Assembly: GCF_964204645.1 (NCBI RefSeq) | Contig: NC_134025.1 | Location: 21,236,001-21,300,000 of the forward strand | DNA: 64,000 nucleotides | From: Tubulanus polymorphus | Taxonomy: Eukaryota > Nemertea > Palaeonemertea > Tubulaniformes > Tubulanidae | Reading direction: 5' to 3' | Shown: piece after piece, positions 26,501 through 35,519 of the stretch | Numbering within the stretch: the first letter of the stretch is position 1 | How the letters are laid out: each line of letters begins with the position of its first letter | Notes under the pieces: generated by a model | What the model was told of the DNA's origin: nothing | Database searches by the model: none | Seen by the model: only the letters and a program-made list of their open reading frames with translations | Program-made: the position numbers and the translations under genes

Positions 26501-29500
26501 AACCCAACCGAGGGAGACATTGTCTATGGAAATGTGCTAGGAATTTCGGATCGGATAATTTCGGCGAGAATTCAATTTCGTTTTCGTGTATAGTCACTAC
26601 GTGTCGTACTCGTATGTGTACGGAATGCCCGACCAGGCCGTGTAATTAATAATGAAAATGTTAATTCGATTGCAGCTTCAATATGAACAAGTTCGCCCGA
26701 TTCTGTTTGACGGTTAGGAAGAATTACAGACCTGTGACGTATCACAACTGGCACCACGCATTCGCGGTCACGCATTCTATGTACTGGATCGTCCAACAAA
26801 TACCGGGAGCATTCACCATGCTAGAAGTAATATTTTACAATTTCCAGACATCGGATTTTTATTGGTTGGGGATGGGGGTTTTTTACTGCCGTTGTTGGTG
26901 AAAAAATCGTTTTATTAATTATACTGTATCCCTGTTCGAACTGCATTATGCCTAACTCAGTTAATCCGATCGTCTGCATCGGGTCGGAAGGAGGCGAGTC
27001 TGCGATTTTAGATTTTCACTTACGACCGAAACAGATTGATCGAAGACCGATCGTAAGCCGAATCGCAAGGATCGAACTTGGAGTAATCAGTCTGATTACT
27101 CCAAGGATAGAAGATTTTCTACGACCCGGTCAGATCGTCGTAGCCAATCAGCGACGATTTGTTGCATCGCATGACTTTTCGAATCGGCGATGATTGAACC
27201 GTAGTCGACCTGTTCGTCGCTTGTCGACAAGTGGTCGGAACTAATAACCGAACGCACTATAGTTCGTTCGTAACGTATTTCACAGTGTCGGCCATCTTGG
27301 AAATAGGTCCGAACAACAGCGACCGCGCTCAATCGCGTTGTCGACCATTTCCGTTACATAGTTCCGACTAACCGACATTCGGTTTCACTTAAGGCGGGCG
27401 TAGGTCGGCCTTGCGACGGCTTGCGACTCACTGCGACCGCCAGCGACGATCGCGTCGTAACGACTCGCCGACCTACGCTACCTTGCGACTGCCAGCGACA
27501 GGTTGCGACTGCCAGCGACGCCAGTCGCAATGAGTCGCACATGTTCTTCTTTCTGCGACGCGTCCGTCGTTACCGACCTGCGTGCTGTTGCGACTGGCAG
27601 CAACTAATCGCACACAGTCGCTGACAACCGCATCGCAACCGACTTGCGCGGCCACTTGTGACGCAACGCGACGATCGCGTTGCGTCGCAAGGCCGACCTA
27701 CGCCCGTCTTTAGTTCGACCATAGTCGACTAACTCCGATAACCGAAGTGCGCTTTAGATCGTGAGACAAACGAAATGGAAATTAGCGGTCACGTGTATAC
27801 TACCGCTGTTCTTACGACGATCTGATCGAGTCGTAGGTTATTTACCTAAGCTTACTTAGCTTTATGTGACCTGTAATCAGTTTTATTACGGAACTAAAGC
27901 CACGTTTCCAGATTATTCACGTGGTGCTTTTTATGATCCTTAATTTCACGCCGTTAAATAAAACGATTAATCAAGCTCCAAAATCGATGATAAAACCAGG
28001 AATACAGCATCTTATTTATTTGACGAATTGCGACGTCTTAATAAGCCTGAACTAATAAAATGTAACTATTTCTGGGGCACTTGAGTGTACATTCTCTGAT
28101 TTCGTGGGATTCGAAATTACTTTCCATTTCCCGCGGGAATATAGGCCTCAGCTATTTTCATTGCCTCGACACTGCCACAAAATTATCATACGTAATTTTC
28201 ATGTTACTGTAACGAGCCTTTTTCACAAAGTTTCCGCCTATAACTTTCCACGGAAGCACACTCAACGCGGTAGTCTGAAACCGCAGTGTTGGGCACATGA
28301 TATCGAAGAAGAAACATTTTTCACCGTGTCACCTCCGTAGGTTTTATGAATGCCTAGGTGCATCAGATGGGCTTAGGTCGACCTGCGACTGCTTGCAACT
28401 GGATGCGACCGGTTGTAATCGGTCGGAATCGATCTTCAGCAACTTTTGCATTGAGTTTCTTTCAGTTGCAAGCAGCATTGAGACCGGGAGTGACGATCAT
28501 GGGCAGTCCGCTCGACCTGCGGGCTACCATAAGGTGCTGCTCAGCTTATTTCATACATCCATTCTGGCATTACTCTCTCAATTCTGCAAATTTGTAAAAA
28601 GGGCAAATGTGATATGCATGTTATATCGTATTAAGAACAACACATGTTTGAATAAACAAATTGAATTGGTTATCAACGTGCAGCTTATTTATTGGTGTAG
28701 TAAGAAAGCCGCTAACGATGAGCATAGCGGCAGCACCTTATGAGGCACTCCGTTGATTGCCATTGATGGTTCGTGCTTGCGCGTGAAAAAATCCGTTAAC
28801 GATGAGCATAGCGGCATCTGGGGATGCTGCAGTGAAGCAATGCGTTGCCAGACATAAGTCCGCCTCTTTAAGAACAAATTCTTTCTTTTCCGCCATTTAC
28901 CTCATGATTACCACTTTTCATTTCCCGTAGGAGCAAGCCCTTTTCATTGCCTGCATTTGCCACGACCTCGATCACCGCGGTTACAATAACGCGTTCATGC
29001 AAAAGTTACAAACTCCCTTGGCGGCGTTGTACGGAACTTCCGTGATGGAACAACACCACTTTAACATGACAGTGACCATACTTCAGGTATTTCATATGAT
29101 ATGTCATATTTAGAGCAGAAGTAGTAGTAGATGTAAAAAATGTTTCGGCGGATCGAATCTTCTAAAATGTATGGTCAATTTAAATTCTCGCTTCTTCGTC
29201 TGTAAAAATAGCAAGAAGACCACGACATATTTGGACACCTCGGAGTCGAGGAATACAGACAAGTTTTAGATAACATACGCAGCGCTATTATTGCCACGGA
29301 TTTGGCTTTGTATTTCGCTAATCACAAAGCCGTCTCCAAGCATATAGATGACGGAACACTAGACATCGCTTCATCTGAACAGAGGTAATTTAATCATGAC
29401 CCTTCCTTTCCAGCAGTCCCAGTCCATAAAATACTCTAACACGACAGCAATTACTGCTTTGATCAAAGCGACGAATTCCCGAAACTTAATGTTCAATATA

Positions 29501-31413
29501 TACCGTGGTCACACGAGGAGCGGCAAAGCCATCCTTGAGTTGTGAGCAGTTCGAAGATCATTATGAATTCTATGACCAATTGATTAGCCTGATGGTTGTT
29601 TTCGCTGGTGGTAACCCGTGGATATTCATGCCTCCCAAATGAGACAGAATAATTTCTGAAATTACACCTACGCCCGACTCCGTAATAGGCAATAACTACG
29701 TGCACAAAACGACCGTACGACAAGCCTTCATATATTGGTACCAACGCGGACGTAATGGTACCGATATCTTTTCTCACGAAAATACTCTAGACTAATATAG
29801 CCCGGGCCTTGATTGTCTGTTTCCACCATTTTAGGCCGCACATCAAAGCTCTCATGATGACGATGTGTGATTTGAGTAATGTGTGCAAATCTTGGGAAAT
29901 TGAACAGGAAACTGTCAAAGCAATTTACGAAGAATTCTATGCCCAGGTAATAATATTAATATTTTTATTATCAATATACTGGACCCCACTTTCACAAAAA
30001 AGGATTAACTCTTAATTTCTTCATTGAATCCATTTCATTCTGAGTTATGAAACTTACGGTTCCCAGATTAACTTCCTCACTATCGATGCTTTTAGCAAAA
30101 CTGGACCCTGATTGTAAAAAATGCAAGCTATTTAATTCCATTGTAATATTTCAATATCTATTGATTCGACGATACTAATACCACGATTTCATAAATAATC
30201 TATAATCTATTCCTTGTCAAATTTGAGCTATTATTTGAGTTGGAACTTCAATGTACCGTACATAACATATCAATTGATAAAGTAGTCTAATATCGAATTT
30301 AGGGAGACGAGGAACGGCGGCATGGTTTAGATCCGCTTCCGATGATGGACCGAAAGAATTACGCAGATATGCCTAAAGATCAGGTGCCTTCGAAATATCG
30401 AGAGATTACCCGTAACTCGTTAGAAATTATGTTTGTTTTAGTTGATACAGTGGAACCTCGTTTTAACAACCTCGGATATAACGATTTGTCGGTCATTACA
30501 AACCTAGAATATCATCCAAAATGGGAAAATTACAAACAATTTTATACTTGATATAATGGTATAACTATCGGTTATAACGAAAGGGGCCAGTTGTTCAAAG
30601 GTTGGATAAAGATAACTGGCGGATAGATACCATGATAACATTGAACATTTAATTGTGACTATGTCAACTATCCACTGGTTAACTCTAACCAACTTTTGAG
30701 CAACTGGCCCCTGATTTTCTGGTCCTATGAAGTTCGTTGTATTAACGAGACTCCATTGTAGTTATTAAGTATTATTCAATTTCTTATTTTCTGTGTCTTC
30801 AAATACGTAGGTGGGATTTGTGAAATTCGTCTGTTTGCCCGGATACAAATCGTTGTACCATATTTTCCCGCAAACCAAACCGATGCTCGACGGATGCAGG
30901 TACGCAGATTTTATTTGGCCTAAGGTCAGGCTATAAATAAAATTGATACCTTGTTTCTCTTTCTGTAGAGCTATACATAAATAAAGGCCCGTACATGAAT
31001 ATTTTTGTTAAATCATGATCAAGCTAAAATTTATCCATGCCAGTAATAAAAATTGACTGATTATAAATTTTATTGCGGTTTACAAAAAAGTGACCCGGCC
31101 GATTAGTAGAGACAAGGCTTAATTTTTCTTTAACCTAGTAAGCATTGTTCAAATAGAATACATGCAGAATTATCCGAAGCATATAAAATACTTGAGTAAT
31201 AGATAAGTATTGAATCACTATACGGAAGGTATTATATTCTCTAGGAAAAATCTGTCGAACTGGGAAAGGGTCGTTGAAGAACTCGATAAAGACAAGGAAC
31301 AGATGTGGAAAATACAAAATTCCAGGGTTGCCGAAAATCAAGAAGACATTGTCGAAAAACCTACAGAAAAAGACGCACAATTTCTTAAACAAATACAGCA
31401 TCGACATTTGTAA
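17532..31413 (+). CDS. PDE10A: PDE10-type 3',5'-cyclic-nucleotide phosphodiesterase (GAF-GAF-PDEase)
   Basis: Exons: 17532-17583 (tentative first), 18039-18179, 18410-18441, 18534-18645, 18771-18820, [one not found], 22092-22182, 22280-22373, 22499-22557, 23022-23072, 23203-23261, 23358-23409, 24395-24540, 25176-25268, 25397-25524, 25673-25731, 25843-26072, 26676-26826, 28931-29086, 29212-29384, 29835-29946, 30303-30383, 30811-30899, 31245-31413. The N-terminus ([22 protein letters not shown]) and the MEQHHF motif point to PDE10 rather than PDE5/11. GAF-A spans exons 4-10 and GAF-B ([49 protein letters not shown]) exons 13-16. The catalytic domain has the metal-site motifs [22 protein letters not shown] and MTMCDLS, then QVGF with the expected invariant glutamine. 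About 793 codons were read, near the family length. It would hydrolyse cAMP/cGMP. An exon of about 20 codons in GAF-A, expected between 18821 and 22091, was not identified. The 5' exon fits in phase but is weak. Confidence 0.94.
19083..19192. mobile_element. Palindromic MITE family C, copy 1
   Basis: Starts GGGTCCAGTTCTACAGTT and ends AACTGTGGAACTGGGTCC; both halves carry (T)TAACTC motifs. About 110 bp, in a PDE10 intron. A second copy is at 20182-20293. Confidence 0.8.
20182..20293. mobile_element. Palindromic MITE family C, copy 2
   Basis: Starts GGGACCCAGTTCCAGAGTT and ends AACTGTGGAACTGGACCCC. The internal GAGTTAACTC-type palindromes match copy 1. Confidence 0.8.
20352..21190. mobile_element. 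Host palindromic element interrupted by a younger MITE
   Basis: The left arm (about 20352-20402) and right arm (about 21147-21190) are inverted copies sharing GACATGAGATAT-type ends and GGAATTAATT. The right arm is split from the motif GAGATA-TTA-TGTC by the insertion at 20466-21143. Confidence 0.75.
20466..21143. mobile_element. TTA-flanked MITE with AAAAACGTTTTT-rich left part (PIF/Harbinger-like)
   Basis: Terminal inverted repeats AGCCCGCCGCACACGGCA and TGCCGTGTACGGCGGGCT, flanked on both sides by TTA (20463-20465 and 21144-21146). Removing the insert plus one TTA restores GAGATATTATGTC, which is exactly what the other arm of the host palindrome has. The left 300 bp contains many AAAACGTTTT-type palindromes. 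No transposase is visible. A 3-bp TWA duplication is typical of PIF/Harbinger elements. Confidence 0.85.
21655..21880 (+). repeat. Degenerate tandem repeat, about 3 units
   Basis: Three diverged units of roughly 80-90 bp, each with TTTTTGGACATC followed by a CCCTTT/CCTTTTGGGA-like block and TTCATCAAA/TTATCAAAATTGGCC. The array ends at CTGTGGATCCACCCCGGCC, which resembles the sequence at 45949-45968. It lies in a PDE10 intron. Confidence 0.6.
24062..24189. mobile_element. Palindromic MITE family D, copy 1
   Basis: Starts GGGGCCGGATTTATAGACTGG and ends CCAGTCTATAAAACTCGCCCC; the right part is partly duplicated. In a PDE10 intron. Relative at 36590-36689. Confidence 0.75.
27280..27760. mobile_element. 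Copy related to the 1.6-kb element, split by a MITE
   Basis: The sequence on both sides of the insert at 27392-27709 resembles the right arm of the element at 1591-2264: GCTCAATCGCG, CGGTTTCAC, then GTTCG...AGTCGACTAACT. It ends with GATAACCGAAGTGC, the inverted form of the CACTTCGGTTATCGGAG end. The left boundary may reach about 26980 but is not resolved. It includes or adjoins a 29-bp palindrome at 27077-27105. In the large PDE10 intron 26827-28930. Confidence 0.65.
27392..27709. mobile_element. TTA-flanked 318-bp MITE (PIF/Harbinger-like)
   Basis: Inverted termini AGGCGGGCGTAGGTCGGCC and GGCCGACCTACGCCCGTCT, with TTA on both sides (27389-27391 and 27710-27712). Internal GTTGCGACTGCCAGCGAC-type subrepeats. 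The empty site GTTTCACTTAGTTCG survives in the related element near 2204-2219. Confidence 0.85.
28370..28860. repeat. Possible diverged MITE with a 20-bp direct repeat
   Basis: GACCTGCGACTGCTTGCAACTGG at the left recalls the MITE at 27392. AACGATGAGCATAGCGGCA occurs twice, at about 28714-28733 and 28797-28816. Ends are uncertain. In a PDE10 intron. Confidence 0.4.
30583..30711. mobile_element. Palindromic MITE family B, copy 2
   Basis: GGGGCCAGTTGTTCAAAGG at the left and TTTTGAGCAACTGGCCCC at the right. About 129 bp, in the PDE10 intron before the penultimate exon; same family as 17208-17336. Confidence 0.85.
30929..31135 (+). mobile_element. MITE family A, copy 2
   Basis: Same order as the copy at 4441: AATTGATACCTTGTTTCTC, ATCATGATCAAGCTAA, TGACCCGGCCGATTAG, GAGACAAG. 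It lies in the last PDE10 intron and its 3' end has diverged. Confidence 0.75.
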
Positions 31414-31497
31414 AATTGTATAGTAAATGAAAAATAAATTTCTTTTTTTATTGACTAATATTAATTGCATATTACTACCTTTTCCTAAAATTTCACC

Positions 31498-31542
31498 ATG
31501 GATACGAAAATAAACGGAGCAACCGTTGTTATGGCAGGATGA
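31498..31542 (+). promoter_or_regulatory. Upstream ORF overlapping the CBM20 gene start
   Basis: ATG at 31498 in a strong context (CACCATGG) opens a 14-codon frame whose TGA shares its last base with the ATG of the CBM20 frame (TGATG at 31540-31544). If transcribed together, this arrangement could impose reinitiation control. Transcription is not shown. Confidence 0.5.
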
Positions 31543-33512
31543 TGGCCAAATATCCACACACAACCACATCGAGATCGGTACCACCAACGAGGGAATGTAT
31601 CATTTTGGGTAACGGTTGGGCTATCAAATCCAGTAAGTATTGTTTGTTATACAATTCCTATGGAAAGTATCGCTACAGAAAAAATATTAAGATTTATATG
31701 TACTTAAATTGACTTGGTTTCTTTATTATTTCTTCTAGGTATAATCAGAGATATAGCTGATGAAATTAACAGTCATGGGAATAATAATAATAATAAAACA
31801 TCGACTATGGTGGTATTTGTCACTCATTATGCGATATCCGGAGATGGGAATATATCCGTGGTTGGAAATAGTAATGAACTCGGCAATTGGAATTATAAAA
31901 AGGGACTTAAGACAAAACGTCTTATGGAGAACTGGTGGATGGCCGTTGTACAGGTGGATGCGACACATGAACAGTTAGAATGCAAGATGGTAGCTGAAGA
32001 ATCTGGACGTGTAAGGTGGGAGGAACGAGCCAACAGAATACTATCATTCGATGGAACACTATCCCAACTGGTCGTTTTGCCCTGGAACAATGACACGTTA
32101 TATGGTAATGTAGATATATCCCCTTGTAGTAACGGACAAATTGAGCGAAGTCTGAGACGCTTTCTAACGAGGGTTATTAGTTCGAAAAGGCCGAGTTAAG
32201 TTGACTTAAACGAGGCAAGAAATACGTTTACACATCAAACAATATTTGAATTCATATAATTCTTGATATTCTCATTTCAGTAGACCACTCTGTATTCTAT
32301 CTTTATCCGTCATTCCATGATATACAGACAGCAGATTGCCATTTGCGTAAGGAACATTCGAAAAAATGTGAAATGCAAATTGGGGTAGTAGAACCATCCG
32401 GTCAGACACGTCCAAAAAACGACGTCGCGTCGAAAGCAAAGGTTAATAAACAACCTTGTGCGGAAGAAAGTAAAAGTCGTGCAAAATCTATCAGGAAACA
32501 CGGTAACCTTCGAATAGTGGAGCGGAGTACGGAGAGGAGCGAAGCGGAATCAGGGGGCGGAGCGCGGGATAGCGTAACCAGGAAACACGGCTGTCGCGAT
32601 AAGATATGCCCTGATCAAGGTGTGGATGGAACAAACAATCATACGACGGCGAGAATTATAAATTGCATATCTCCTGATGATTACGTAACCACAGTTGCCA
32701 GTGAACTTGCGGGCAGCAGTTCCAACGAAGAAGGTGAAGCCACGGCCGATTTATCTGCATCGAAAACAAGAACACGTTGCAAATTAACATCGAACAATGC
32801 ACTCAGCAATTGCCTTCTTATTCCTTACGGTAATAGTTGTCATGCAATAGTTTCATACAATATGTACATGTACCTCTAATGCAGAAAAATATCTTTGATT
32901 CTTGCAACTGCTTTTAATGAGTACAGCAGGAAATGCTTGTTACCTCGTGCGACAGACAGAAAATTAACTTCTGTTTTAAGAATTTCGTGGAATATTTGAA
33001 TACATATGGTGGCCGATTAGGACCGTAAAAATATTACTTGAGAAAAAATAATTTCGTCATAAGATATAAATTTCCATCGAAATATTAAAATAATTTCGTC
33101 ACAAAGATAAATTCCATTGAAAAATATTCGCAAGTGAAAATAATTCCGCTATGAAAAATTAAATCCCTTCGAAATATTAACATGAGTAAAAATAGTTCAA
33201 GGATGAGATTATTTTTTTCAATAGATATTTCTTTTGGCCCTTATTAGCCACCATAAATACATGTTGCTTTATTTTTCAGAAGCTGGAGAGCTGCTTGAGA
33301 TTTCACGAATGCGACAACAACACCGTAGGCAACAAAGTCGTTTGCTACGACGATATCGTTTGAATCGGTTTACGAGTCGCGTTCGAAGTTTCTTCACCCG
33401 TTCATTTCGACCGTGTTTTTCCGGCGGCTCGTCTCCCCGATACAGACCAGTCGCTCGTCCGCGTCGACGTCGTCGTCGAGGTGTCACCGAAACTCCAGTA
33501 ATTCCGCTTTAA
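31542..33512 (+). CDS. CBM20 starch/glycogen-binding-domain protein with arginine-rich tail, 4 exons
   Basis: Exons: 31542-31632, 31739-32104, 32281-32829, 33280-33512. Phases join to 413 codons (412 aa). After a short N-terminal segment and an asparagine run, about residues 53-135 form a CBM20 domain: VVFVTHY, ISVVGNSNELGNW, ENWWMAVVQV, RVRWEERANRIL. The LGNW, WW and WE...NR motifs are those that bind alpha-glucan in the family. No phosphatase (laforin), phosphodiesterase (GPCPD1) or amylase domain follows. The rest is low-complexity, rich in Lys/Ser, and ends in an arginine-rich block with six consecutive Arg (PRRRRRRG). No signal peptide is evident, so it is probably cytosolic or nuclear. 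It lies about 130 bp after the PDE10 stop. The CBM20 call is firm; the exon 3-4 join rests on phase and splice consensus. Confidence 0.8.
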
Positions 33513-33707
33513 TAAAATCAAAGCAAATACTGCTTTTGGTATATGCTTGTATCCGGAGTTCATCTTGTTTTCCTTCGTCCATTTTACAGTAGAACTCGCT
33601 TAACTCGGATTTTTCAATGCGGATTTTCACTTAATTCCTATAAAATATTTGGTAAATTTGACCTAGGACCATTTAAACTATCATTCATAACTCTATAATT
33701 CGGATAT

Positions 33708-33856
<149 letters not shown>

Positions 33857-33878
33857 TTTTCAAATGCAGTTTTTATAC

Positions 33879-34060
33879 TACCCGAGACGCGGGTAGCCAA
33901 TAACGTTGTTATATATAAATAACAACGTTAACAACGTCATTGGCTACCCGCGTGTCGGGTGTTAATGGCTACCCGCGTCTCGGGTAGCCTATATATAACA
34001 ACGTTATCGGCTCCGTCACGGGTAGCCAATAACCCGCGTCTCGGGTAGCCAATAACGAAT
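33879..34060 (+). promoter_or_regulatory. Repeated CCAAT-containing palindromic units
   Basis: Units of the type CGCGTCTCGGGTAGCCAATAACG occur in both orientations. CCAAT is present at 33897-33901, 34026-34030 and 34049-34053, and as ATTGG at 33939-33943. The first two units form a large hairpin (about 33879-33960). They lie 40-220 bp upstream of a TATA box, so NF-Y-type binding is plausible, but they may instead be transposon-derived. Confidence 0.6.
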
Positions 34061-34093
34061 TTGCGACTCGGCGTATTCGCTACCGCTCAGGGG

Positions 34094-34103
34094 TATATAT
34101 ATA
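34094..34103 (+). promoter_or_regulatory. TATA box of the zinc-finger gene
   Basis: TATATATATAA about 66-75 bp upstream of the ATG at 34169, leaving room for a 40-45 bp leader. Confidence 0.55.
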
Positions 34104-34168
34104 ATCCTGGAGCGACGTATTCAGACCTTCAACTCGGCAGATCGTTTACGTAGAAATAAGCAGCGACG

Positions 34169-34712
34169 ATGGAACCGGGTCACCCGTCGACACCGAACCG
34201 TCGACCGCAGCCTGTGCCGCTGGCGTCGAAACCAGAGCCTCCATCTATATTGAAAATACCGAAGACCGAGCAGGACGAGGTGGAGCAGCAAGAGTTGCAG
34301 TTGTTCGATATCGACGCCGCGTCGGACGTAAGTGTTCTCGCTTTTCGACCGGCTACAGAAAAGAGCATTTTTATAGGCATTATAATCTGAATTCGTCGTT
34401 CAATTTTCTTTTCAGATACCGTCGACCGAGGAGGACGCGCGAGTGAAACCAAAACGAATCCGAAAACGAAAACGTTGCCCCGTCTGCGGGGAGTTCAAAG
34501 TCAACGTGACGCGGCACCTGAGCGCCGTACACACCCGAGAGGATCGCTGCGCGTACGACGTAACAAAAAGAGAAAACTCGGCCATGAAATATCGTCAGTG
34601 CCCGTTATGTACGAAGATGGTGACTCGACTTGATAAACACCTTACCCGTCACAGCACACACGCGCTACAGAAGAATTCTACTGCGTACGTCGCCGCCATG
34701 AGCCATAAATGA
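34169..34712 (+). CDS. Small two-zinc-finger protein, 2 exons
   Basis: Exons 34169-34327 and 34416-34712, phase 0 at the junction, 151 aa. The N-terminal half is proline-rich, then acidic (EQDEVEQQELQLFDIDAASD). A basic patch KPKRIRKRKR, probably a nuclear localisation signal, directly precedes the first finger. Finger 1 reads CPVC-x9-H-x4-H and finger 2 CPLC-x9-H-x3-H, so both are three residues shorter between Cys and His than a classical C2H2 finger. I do not recognise the family. A nucleic-acid-binding role is inference. AATAAA follows at about 34735. The tight promoter-to-poly(A) layout suggests a compact gene. Confidence 0.8.
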
Positions 34713-35125
34713 ACTTGTAATTAAATTCTCGTGTAAATAAATTTTTTTTTAATTACATCTCTCATATCTCGAGTATTCTTTTTCGTAATGAGGAAGGAAC
34801 AAGGAACTGTCAGTGGAAGAGGTATTATTTCTCAAGTCAGTCAGTCAGTCAAGTCGAGTGGGGTGGTTACGAAACTAACGCCGAAATGACTGCCTTAAGC
34901 AGTGGTTTCACGTAAATTCTTAGCGAGCGTTTATCGAGCTAGCGGCGGGCGGGCGGGCGGACCCGGCCCGACCCGATAAATGCCCGCCTGACTGGCTGGC
35001 TGGCTCGACTTAGTCGCTTTTCTCTATTTTTTTTGCGCGCGCGCCGTCAAACCGCCGGGCCGGCCAGTCGACCTCCGTTCTCGGCCGATCAACGCGCGAT
35101 GGTAGGCGACCGAGTACGCCATTAA
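34713..35125. other. Intergenic, GC-rich simple repeats
   Basis: After the poly(A) site, this holds CAGT runs near 34842, a GGGC run near 34947-34962 and GGCT repeats near 34990-35010. No gene is seen. Confidence 0.6.
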
Positions 35126-35337
35126 GGCTTATATTTGACATGTTGTTTCTCCTAATCAGCCGGGTCATTTTGTAAACCGCAATAAAAATTTGTAATCAGA
35201 TCATTTCTAAAAGCTGCTGCCGGGTCTGTTACTCTTTGGCTTGATCATGATTCGTAAAAAAAGTACAGGGTGGATAGGCGTTCGGGTCAACTTTAAAGCT
35301 CATCAAAATGGAGAAACAAGGTATCACTTTTTTAGCC
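35126..35337 (-). mobile_element. MITE family A, copy 3 (inverted)
   Basis: Reverse complement of the copies at 4441 and 55808: AAACAAGGTATCA...TTTTTAGCC at the right edge, GCCGGGTCA and TTGATCATGAT inside. Flanked by TAA on the left and, after one extra C, TAA on the right. Confidence 0.8.
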
Positions 35338-35519
35338 CTAATTATGGTCCAATGGCACTCTCATTGATAAGATAAAATTCCGGTGCTTTGGTATTTTTAT
35401 TTAACTGTACAAAATATAGATAACACGTGTGAGAGATGTTTAAGATTGATTATACATTACACGTATTCAAAATTAATACGAGATCACTGAGGTAAAATCT
35501 AATTACGAAAAATATTGAA

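Noticed and set aside
17532-31413. Assignment as PDE5 or PDE11
   Set aside because: The C-terminal QVGF and MLDGCR motifs recall PDE5/11, but the N-terminal segment, the MEQHHF motif and the NLSNWE end fit PDE10 better.
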